Below, piece after piece: positions 25,377 through 31,655 of a stretch of 33,189 nt of DNA. The translations under genes were made by a program, and so were the position numbers. The DNA is from Acidobacteriota bacterium (lineage in GTDB: Bacteria > Acidobacteriota > Terriglobia > Terriglobales > Acidobacteriaceae). Numbering within the stretch: the stretch's first letter is position 1; each line of letters begins with the position of its first letter. The stretch is taken from positions 1-33,189 of the forward strand of contig QIAL01000315.1 of assembly GCA_003225535.1 (NCBI GenBank). The letters are read 5' to 3'. The notes under the pieces are model-generated. The model had not been told where the DNA came from. It made no database searches and saw only the letters and a program-made list of their open reading frames with translations.

Positions 25377-26009
25377 ATGAAACACCTTACGACTGAGGAG
25401 GGGATCGATCTCGTAAATCAGGTTCTGTCGCCCAGCGAGAGACTAGAAATGGAAAGGCACCTGGAGTGCGGCTGCGAGCGCTGCCAGAATACGATTGCCC
25501 GATGGCGCCGAGTCCGACGGATCGCAGCTACAGAGCCCAGCCACCAACCACCGAACGAAGCTGTTCGAATCGCCAAGGCGGCGTTCGCCGGATCTCCATG
25601 GGCACGGGTGCGCAAGGTAAGCGGTGTGATCGAAGTCCTCTTTGACAGTTTCTTGCAGCCAGCTTTGGAGGGAGTTCGATCTGCCGGCGCCGGGACCAGA
25701 CGAATGCTCTATCGTGCGGATCCCTTTCAAGTTGATCTGCAGATCGAGGCCCTGGTTGGTGGGAGCGTCGTCGTTACCGGACAATTGCTGGACTTGCGCG
25801 AGCCTGAGGTCGTCGGAAGTCATGTACCGTTGATGCTTTCCAACCTGCGCGGTCGTGTTATCCGAGCGACAACCAATCAATATGGGGAATTCCGCGAGGA
25901 GATAGAAGGCACTGGTGACCTTGAGTTGGTGTTCCATGGAGCAAATGACAAGCCCGTCACGATTTCGCTACATGACGTTCTCGGTTCACAGTCAGGCGGG
26001 AAGCAATGA
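25377..26009 (+). CDS. Zinc-finger anti-sigma-like protein with C-terminal beta-sandwich, soluble
   Basis: A 210-aa protein. The N-terminus (MERHLECGCERCQ) has His28, Cys31, Cys33 and Cys36, spaced roughly like the zinc-binding HxxxCxxC of ZAS-type anti-sigma factors. The middle is helical and holds no TM segment, unlike membrane anti-sigmas. The last 80 residues (VVVTGQLLDLREP ... VTISLHDV) read as a transthyretin/carboxypeptidase-regulatory-like beta domain. It follows the sigma and TPR-CHAT genes after a 165-base gap. A role as cytoplasmic anti-sigma or as target of the CHAT protease fits its place and finger, but is inference. GAGAGTGAG before the ATG gives a fair ribosome site. Confidence 0.8.
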   Translation: MKHLTTEEGIDLVNQVLSPSERLEMERHLECGCERCQNTIARWRRVRRIAATEPSHQPPNEAVRIAKAAFAGSPWARVRKVSGVIEVLFDSFLQPALEGVRSAGAGTRRMLYRADPFQVDLQIEALVGGSVVVTGQLLDLREPEVVGSHVPLMLSNLRGRVIRATTNQYGEFREEIEGTGDLELVFHGANDKPVTISLHDVLGSQSGGKQ

Positions 26010-26075
26010 AACTAGGTGAGATCGTCCTGCAGTCGTGCCAAACCCGCACTTGCACCTGTGCAGAAAGAGTCTGAA

Positions 26076-26375
26076 ATGGAGATGCAGATTACGGAAAGTC
26101 AGAGCATGCGAAACCCTGTTATGGAACCCCTTGAAGGACCAGAGTGGCAGCGGCTTTATCGAGACGCGCTGGTTGAACTCGACATGAACATCTTGCAAGA
26201 GCGCTTAGCGACGGCTGAGGCTGCGATTTTGCTGCGCCTCCAGGCTCTGTCGCCAACCTCCGACTGTCTTTCTGAACGTTACGCTATCGAAGATGCTCTG
26301 ACGAATCTTCGTATCCTCAAGCGGGAGAGTTTAGGACTCGATAACACAACGAACCGAACCACCGGAAAAGGCTAA
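26076..26375 (+). CDS. Small helical protein, function unknown
   Basis: A 99-aa hydrophilic protein, probably starting at ATG 26076; the in-frame sequence upstream looks non-coding and the ribosome site is weak. The pattern WQRLYRDALVELDMNILQ, ATAEAAILLRLQAL and ERYAIEDALTNLRILKRE predicts three or four helices. I recall similar short proteins in Acidobacteriota with no known function. It lies between the anti-sigma-like gene and the RsbT-like gene on the same strand, so it may belong to either signalling unit. Confidence 0.65.
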   Translation: MEMQITESQSMRNPVMEPLEGPEWQRLYRDALVELDMNILQERLATAEAAILLRLQALSPTSDCLSERYAIEDALTNLRILKRESLGLDNTTNRTTGKG

Positions 26376-26458
26376 GCGCGATGTCTTTGAAGGCACTTGA
26401 GATGGTGGACTTTGCCGAAACCGATGTCCTTCGCGAAAAGAGACGGAGATTTACCTGA

Positions 26459-26917
26459 ATGCCCAAGACCTCTCAATCGGCGAAACTTGCACCTATCTCG
26501 ACGATTTCACCCCCCGCAGCGGATGAGGTGCGAATCCCCATCAGCTGCGACGTCGATATAGTCAAGGCCCGGCAAGCAGGCCGAAGACTAGCCGAGGATG
26601 TCGGATTTGTGTTTACCGAACTCGCCCTCATCGCCACTGCAATCTCGGAACTGGCCCGGAACATCGTCCGCTATGCGAAGAGCGGTGAAATCGCGATTCG
26701 ACCCATTACGAACTCGGCGAGGCGGGGTATCCAGATCGTTGCTCTGGACCGCGGTCCGGGAATCCGAGATGTGGAACAGGCATTGCAAATTGGCTTTTCT
26801 ACTGCCGGGGGGCTCGGACTGGGCCTGCCGGGAGTGCGACGTTTGATGGACGAGTTCGATATTCAGTCCAAGCTCGGGCAGGGCACAACGGTTCGCATCA
26901 CGAAATGGAAGGATTGA
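26459..26917 (+). CDS. rsbT: RsbT-like switch kinase (stressosome serine/threonine kinase)
   Basis: A 152-aa GHKL-type kinase. Its N box ELARNIVRYA contains Asn68, the G1 box DRGPGI has Asp97, and GGLGLGLPGVRRLMDEF is typical of RsbT. In the stressosome it binds RsbS/RsbR, phosphorylates them on stress and is released to activate a partner through that partner's RsbU_N-type domain. Its likely RsbR/RsbS are encoded at 14042-15349 on the other strand; its likely output is the histidine kinase two genes on. A GGAG about 11 bases upstream supports the start. The last 13 bases overlap the RsbX-like gene. An RsbW-type anti-sigma factor is less likely given the RsbT-specific glycine box. Confidence 0.9.
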   Translation: MPKTSQSAKLAPISTISPPAADEVRIPISCDVDIVKARQAGRRLAEDVGFVFTELALIATAISELARNIVRYAKSGEIAIRPITNSARRGIQIVALDRGPGIRDVEQALQIGFSTAGGLGLGLPGVRRLMDEFDIQSKLGQGTTVRITKWKD

Positions 26918-27522
26918 GAGAGAACGTTTTGGATTGTGGTGTCGCCGCTCGCCCTCTTCGAGGGCAACGCACATCAGGGGACAAGCATCTGATTCAGCCG
27001 TTTCGCGAGGGCATATTGATTGCGGTTGTCGATGGGCTGGGACACGGATTGGAGGCCGCGGAGGCGGCCAAAACTGTGGTGACGACTCTTAAACATCACG
27101 CGGGCGAATCAGTGCTCTCTTTGGTGAATCGTTGCCAATCCACGTTGGCTGGTACCCGCGGCGTGGCCGCGAGCATCGCGTCTTTCAATTTCACCGACTC
27201 CACCATGACCTGGCTTGGAATCGGCAATGTAGAGGGCGTGTTGGTACGTTCGCACAACGAAACTGCACCGGGAAAGGAGTTTCTCCTGCTCGCAAGAGGC
27301 TTCATCGGGGGGCAGGTACCTGACCTGCGCGCCTTCGCAGTGCCTGTGGAGGCCGGAGATACTCTGACGTTCGCGACGGACGGTGTGGCCAGCGATTTCC
27401 ATGAAGAAGTGAATGTCGTCCAGTCGCCACAGAAGATTGCAGATCGCGTGCTATCCGTTCATGGAAAAGACTCGGATGATGCTCTGGTGCTGGTTGCGAG
27501 ATTTTTAGGAAGTTCCAAATGA
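26905..27522 (+). CDS. rsbX: RsbX-like PP2C serine phosphatase
   Basis: A 205-aa PP2C/SpoIIE-type phosphatase without a sensor domain, as in RsbX. Metal-binding Asp residues lie in VVDGLGHG (first motif), FATDGVASDF and SDDALVLVARF; GTRGVAASIASF is the middle strand. RsbX removes phosphates from RsbS and RsbR and resets the stressosome. The ATG at 26905 overlaps rsbT by 13 bases, and the stop overlaps the kinase start by ATGA, so the three are translationally coupled. Confidence 0.88.
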   Translation: MEGLRENVLDCGVAARPLRGQRTSGDKHLIQPFREGILIAVVDGLGHGLEAAEAAKTVVTTLKHHAGESVLSLVNRCQSTLAGTRGVAASIASFNFTDSTMTWLGIGNVEGVLVRSHNETAPGKEFLLLARGFIGGQVPDLRAFAVPVEAGDTLTFATDGVASDFHEEVNVVQSPQKIADRVLSVHGKDSDDALVLVARFLGSSK

Positions 27523-28478
27523 GGATGGCATCGGCTACCAAACCGCGTTCCCGATCCCTGCTGCGCGCATATCAGGCAGCTATGTGCGAGTACGTTAAGA
27601 AGCCCCGCGAGGCGGGTCTGGAGCGCGCCTACGAACTCGGACGGCGGGCGCTAGAGCAGGGGGCCGCGATGGTTGACGTGGCAGGTATCTACCATCACGC
27701 ATTGGTGGCGGTCCTACAGAGGACAAAAGAACCCCTTGAGTGTGTGCGTAAGACGCGCGTGGCCGGCAATTTCTTCGTCGAAAGCCTGTCGCCTTTTGAG
27801 ATGACCTACCGGGGACACCACGAAGCTCAGGCTGCCCTGCGGCAATTGAATGAGGGGATGGAAGCCGAGGCCAAGCGCATCGCTCACGCTCTTCATGATG
27901 AGGCGGGGCAGCTCTTGACGAACGTACACTTTGCCCTGGAACGCCTGGCTGACGTGTTACCACCCTGTTCGCAACCTCTGATCGAGGACGTTAGATTCCG
28001 GCTAGCGGAGATGGAAGGGCAGTTGCGCCGTCTTTCTCACGAACTGAGACCGCCGATGCTCGACCTTCTTGGACTCGTACCTGCTCTCCAGTTTCTGGCG
28101 CAGGGAGTTACGCAAAGATCAGGGATAGAAGTCGTCGTACAAGGCTCGACTCCCGAACGACTGTCGCCTCTGGTTGAGACTGCTCTGTATCGCAGTGTTC
28201 AGGAGGCGCTGACCAACGTGACGAAACACGCGAAAGCGTCGAACGTGACCGTTCAAGTTCAGCGTCAGAAATCCGAGAAGGACGCCATGGTCGTTTGTTC
28301 CGTAAAGGATGATGGTGTCGGTTTTGAGATTCAACCGCTTTCCGGGGAACAGCCACGACATGGGCTGGGTCTGCTCGGAATACGGGAACGTATCAAGGCT
28401 GTCGCGGGATCGCTGGAGCTTAAGTCCGCTCCCGGACTTGGAACCGAGTTATGCATTCAGGTGCCACTCAATACTTAG
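27519..28478 (+). CDS. Cytoplasmic histidine kinase with N-terminal RsbU_N-like domain
   Basis: A 319-aa soluble sensor kinase. Residues about 10-90 (LLRAYQAAMCEYV, LERAYELGRRALEQG, IYHHALVAVL) resemble the N-terminal domain of RsbU, which is the docking site for RsbT in Bacillus. A HisKA_3 segment follows with His126 in ALHDEAGQLLT, then a GHKL ATPase (N box QEALTNVTKHA; G boxes DDGVGFE and GLGLLGIRERI). There are no TM helices or PAS domain. The design suggests that free RsbT switches this kinase instead of a PP2C phosphatase. It overlaps rsbX (ATGA) and is 2 bases before its LuxR-type regulator. The RsbU_N assignment rests on pattern resemblance and should be checked by profile search. Confidence 0.88.
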   Translation: MRMASATKPRSRSLLRAYQAAMCEYVKKPREAGLERAYELGRRALEQGAAMVDVAGIYHHALVAVLQRTKEPLECVRKTRVAGNFFVESLSPFEMTYRGHHEAQAALRQLNEGMEAEAKRIAHALHDEAGQLLTNVHFALERLADVLPPCSQPLIEDVRFRLAEMEGQLRRLSHELRPPMLDLLGLVPALQFLAQGVTQRSGIEVVVQGSTPERLSPLVETALYRSVQEALTNVTKHAKASNVTVQVQRQKSEKDAMVVCSVKDDGVGFEIQPLSGEQPRHGLGLLGIRERIKAVAGSLELKSAPGLGTELCIQVPLNT

Positions 28479-28480
28479 AT

Positions 28481-29113
28481 ATGCCGGTAGAAATCATTCT
28501 CGCGGATGACCATGAGATAGTTAGAGAAGGATTTCGTGCGCTTCTGGAGCGCCACGGATTCCGTGTTGTCGGAGAGGCATCTGATGGGCAGGAGGCGGTC
28601 CGCCTCGCCCAACAACTGCAGCCTCAAGTAGCCGTTTTGGATCTCTCGATGCCGCTGCTCAGCGGAATCGAGGCCAGTCGACAGATCACCTCAATCTCGC
28701 GCGGGACGAAGACCATCCTTCTCACGATGTACATGGAGGATCAATACATACTGGAAGCCTTGAAAGCAGGTGCTTCTGGGTACATCCTGAAAACCAAAGG
28801 AACTAAGGAATTGGTCGACGCCATCTGCCAAGTCCTGCGCGGAATGACTTACCTCAGTCCGGAGGTTTCCCGGAGCGTGATCGAAGCGTATCGTGGCGGT
28901 GCTCAGCCTGAGGCTGTGCCCATCAGCCCTCGCGAACGCCAGGTGCTTCAATTAGTGGCTGAGGGCAAGTCAACCAAAGAAGCCGCTTCTGTTTTGGGAA
29001 TAAGCGTGAAAACAGCCTCTGCTCACAGGACAAATCTAATGAGCAAGCTGGATATTCATGAAACTGCCGGATTGGTGCGCTATGCCATTCGCCTTGGCCT
29101 GGTCCGTCCGTAA
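28481..29113 (+). CDS. LuxR/NarL-type response regulator
   Basis: A 210-aa transcription regulator. The receiver has Asp9-Asp10, phospho-acceptor Asp54 (VLDLSMP), LLTM and the conserved Lys in YILKTKG. The C-terminal LuxR helix-turn-helix runs from SPRERQVLQLVAEGKSTKEAASVLGIS (in two parts) to HRTNLMSKLDI. The ATG at 28481, two bases after the kinase stop, gives a normal receiver N-terminus; the in-frame ATG at 28451 lies inside the kinase gene. It is the likely final output of the stressosome-to-two-component path. Its target genes are unknown. Confidence 0.93.
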   Translation: MPVEIILADDHEIVREGFRALLERHGFRVVGEASDGQEAVRLAQQLQPQVAVLDLSMPLLSGIEASRQITSISRGTKTILLTMYMEDQYILEALKAGASGYILKTKGTKELVDAICQVLRGMTYLSPEVSRSVIEAYRGGAQPEAVPISPRERQVLQLVAEGKSTKEAASVLGISVKTASAHRTNLMSKLDIHETAGLVRYAIRLGLVRP

Positions 29114-29500
29114 CTCAACGCTGATCTCTGCGAGCCAGTCTCGTCGCGTTCGTCCAGAGGAGGATGTTTGGTGCAAGACAACAACATTGAGTGGTTGGTT
29201 GGTACATGCAACGAACGAGCAGCGACTCTCGGTCAGTTGGAACGATCGATGCAACCTCAGAACGGCGCCACGAGCAAACCGAGCTTAGATTAGGGTGCTT
29301 ACCTCAATGCGCAATCGGGAACCGTTATTCAGCGAATCAAGGACAATCCTAATTGTGACACCGACGAACACCTTCTACTGTGGATGCGTCGAGGACCCTT
29401 TATCGGAAACTCGGTGGAGTCTGTGCAGTTCGAGTTGTCCGTCTACGTCGGCGCCAGCGGGGCAGTTAGAAATCGAACGGTCAGGACGGAGGAAAAAATT
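29114..29500. other. Stretch after the response regulator with one weak small ORF
   Basis: No firm gene. A good GGAGG at 29158-29162 precedes a small frame (29171-29293), described separately. That same frame stays open after its TAG up to the two-TM protein gene. No terminator hairpin was found after the response regulator stop. Confidence 0.35.
29171..29293 (+). CDS. Possible 40-aa small protein
   Basis: GTG start with AGAGGAGG about 8 bases upstream. The product begins VQDNNIEWLVGTCNERAA and ends PSLD before TAG (29291-29293). It looks helical and soluble. The strong ribosome site is the main support. The frame stays open beyond the stop as far as 30007, so it may instead be the start of a longer gene broken by one stop codon. 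Confidence 0.35.
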   Translation: MQDNNIEWLVGTCNERAATLGQLERSMQPQNGATSKPSLD

Positions 29501-30007
29501 ATGATGCACTCTGCGATGCAAGAAACGATCGAATTTGCGAGCCGGATGGGTCCGGTGAAGCAATTGGACATCGAAAAGCACTTGAAGACAGATTGCAAGA
29601 GCGTCGCCAGAGTCGAGCTTCTCAAGAGAATGGTTTTGCATGTGAAGAGAGTTCACTTCAGTAAGCGAAACGTTCCCTCGCTGCTTCTACTGCTAGTCGA
29701 GTTCGCGGTCACTTTGGTCGTCGCAGGGATCGTCGTTCCGAGCTTCCTCCGATCCGGTGTGGACGCAAAGGAGGCGTTGACTAGGGGTTCTCTCCATTCG
29801 ATCAGTATTGCTCGAATTGCGTTTTCGTACACTTACAAGAATCTGGTTTGCGCGATGCTGGGTATGTTAACCGGCGCTGTAGCAGCATTTCTCATCGCTT
29901 ATCCGGTCAGCAGAGAAAACTCCAAAGAACATCTAACTTCTGCACGTCGCTTTTTTAGAAAAAGTCTTGATAGTGTGGCGCGACGCCTCCCTACGGCAAT
30001 TAGCTGA
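29501..30007 (+). CDS. Hypothetical membrane protein with two TM helices
   Basis: A 168-aa protein. The start at 29501 is chosen for GGAGG 8 bases upstream; a second ATG directly follows. The first 65 residues are cytoplasmic and charged (KQLDIEKHLKTDCKS, RVELLKRMVLHVKRVHF). TM1 is LLLLLVEFAVTLVVAGIVV and TM2 is VCAMLGMLTGAVAAFLIAY, followed by a basic tail. I do not recognise a family. It stands alone after the signalling train and before a degraded gene. Confidence 0.65.
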   Translation: MMHSAMQETIEFASRMGPVKQLDIEKHLKTDCKSVARVELLKRMVLHVKRVHFSKRNVPSLLLLLVEFAVTLVVAGIVVPSFLRSGVDAKEALTRGSLHSISIARIAFSYTYKNLVCAMLGMLTGAVAAFLIAYPVSRENSKEHLTSARRFFRKSLDSVARRLPTAIS

Positions 30008-30396
30008 TTCAATTTGCTAACAAGACTCGGCGCTGGTAGGCGAACTAACGAACAGACGGAATGCTACTCCGAAAGCTTGTTGCGATCGATGCGCACTGTC
30101 TTGAGGAAAACCCTGAACTTCGCAATGCAGAACCAGTACATTGTGCGACCGCAAATGGACCCCTTTCCCCAAGCGTTCGGCACACCTAATCAGATCCTAA
30201 AGCTCACCTTGAACAGATTCCAAGGTCATTCGGACATCTGCCGTGACAGGGCAACAACGAGATGTAACTAATTGATATCAAACGTGTCGGCGGACATGGT
30301 TCTTGGGCGAGGACTGATTTTGGCCAAGGATCTGTGCAGATGATTGTCCATGCGTTTCAACCAACAGCAATCGAATCAAAGGAACCCTACAGCTAC
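30008..30396. other. Intergenic stretch, no gene recognised
   Basis: Short open frames occur on both strands, but none has a ribosome site with a protein-like product. No repeat, hairpin with T-tract or RNA gene was seen. Confidence 0.5.
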
Positions 30397-31347
30397 TCAT
30401 CGTTTCCTGCTCTTTAGCCACATCAGGCTCAGGGTAGCGAGCGCAAGACCGCTGATAACGGCGGCACGCACCATCGACTTCTTCTGAGCATCTTTGCGCG
30501 GTTGCACAAAATAACTTTCGGGATACATGGCTGGAAGTGGTTTTTCCTCATCTCCAAGACCCAGCCTCAATACCTCTGCCAAAATGCAGCGCATGACGGT
30601 TTGTCTCCTGGGCAATCTTTTCTTTGCAGCTAAAACCGTCGGCCACAATAATTGTCGAAACTGAAGCCTTCCGCACTTCAGGCAAGAGTGCGCGCTCCCC
30701 GCACGCGACCGAAACCTGATATTTGTCCTTTTCGTAGCCGAGGCTCCCGCCATGCCGCAGCCTGATTCCAGTACGCGATTATCGAGCTGCATCTTTTCCA
30801 TCAATGATTTTTCTTCTTTCATCCGCATCACTGCTTTGTGGTGGCAGTGACCCTGGACGATGGCTTGACGACGAACTTTGGGCGGTTGGTAGCCTGGAAT
30901 TGTCTTTTCCATAAATTCCGAAAGCGTGAAAGTGTTTTCGGCCAGCCACTTCGCTTCGCTTGACTCGGGGAACAAGTTGTGTAATTCATCGCGGAATACG
31001 GAGCAGCAACTCGGCTCCAAAACCACCATCGGAGTATCCGTGGATCGACCGCAGAGATCGTCATGGAAACAATTCCAGGGCTGCCCAAGTTTCGAGTGCG
31101 TGCCAACATCGCATTCCAGCTCGCCTCCGGCGACATGGCATTGTGGCCTTCCACCGTTTTGGACAATGTGTCCCGAATAAGGATCGCGGTCACCGTATCG
31201 GCATAGGTGTAAGCCCAGGCCAACTCTATTGCCGCCGTGGGCATGAACCAATACCAGGGTCGTGGAGTTCCACTGCAGAGCACCGTCTGACTCAGGAAAA
31301 TCTGTAGGCACCGTATACGGGATACCTTGATTCGAATCGATCGTCAC
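30397..31347 (-). pseudogene. Decayed Fe-S oxidoreductase (GlpC/LutA-like CCG domains) pseudogene
   Basis: The longest minus frame holds pieces of the cysteine-rich (CCG) domain protein usually joined to FAD-linked oxidases: VVLEPSCCSVFRDEL, VQGHCHHKAVMRM and LESGCGMAG, where the usual CC is reduced to one Cys. After GMAG the true sequence moves to another frame (GSLGYEKDKYQVSVACGERALLPEVR in pieces, ADGFSCKEKIAQET) because of a lost base near 30745-30750. It returns at an A-run near 30581-30584 for LAEVLRLGL, MYPESYFVQPRK and a C-terminal hydrophobic segment. A further shift near 31061-31070 is likely (ALELF, then HDDL). The N-terminal FAD/ferredoxin parts are absent. Not functional. Confidence 0.8.
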
Positions 31348-31655
31348 ACGCGAGAACGTGACTACTTACCTCCATCCCTTTTCTGCGAGTGTTCGCTCAA
31401 GCGAACACGGTATTGATTCGCGACATCCTGCAGCGGAATCTACTGATAGAGATGACTTTTTCACCAAAAGAGGTGGGCTGACAAATCTCAAATTCGCAGA
31501 AAATGTTCGTACCACAAAAGACAAAAGGTGGATGGATCTGGCAGCGACTCTTCGCTCGTTAAATCCGCGAAATTGTTTCACTGGCATGGACAACAATGTT
31601 TCAGATTGCATCTGTACTACGGATACGTTGTTTTGATTGAGGTACAGGATTACTT
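31348..31655. other. Intergenic region upstream of the ThDP enzyme
   Basis: No gene is credible. It contains a perfect 20-bp dyad (listed separately) about 250 bases before the ThDP enzyme gene and is AT-richer than its surroundings, so promoter elements are likely, but none could be placed with confidence. Confidence 0.4.
31389..31408. promoter_or_regulatory. Perfect 20-bp dyad GTGTTCGCTcaAGCGAACAC
   Basis: Two 9-base arms flank a 2-base centre. The size suits a dimeric repressor (TetR- or LexA-like) rather than a terminator, since the loop is too short for a hairpin and no T-tract follows. Candidate operator for the ThDP enzyme gene at 31656. Confidence 0.4.

Noticed and set aside
22389-26009. 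Type III-E CRISPR (Craspase) locus
   Set aside because: TPR-CHAT and sigma genes recall it, but there is no Cas7-11-like gene and no repeat array in the window.
26459-26917. RsbW-type anti-sigma kinase
   Set aside because: The glycine-rich box GGLGLGLPG, the short length and the adjacent rsbX fit RsbT better.
29295-29504. 69-aa plus-strand open frame
   Set aside because: No ribosome site and a low-complexity Ser/Cys-rich translation; the alternative frame through this stretch looks more protein-like.
30014-30271. 85-aa plus-strand open frame
   Set aside because: No ribosome site and no recognisable pattern.
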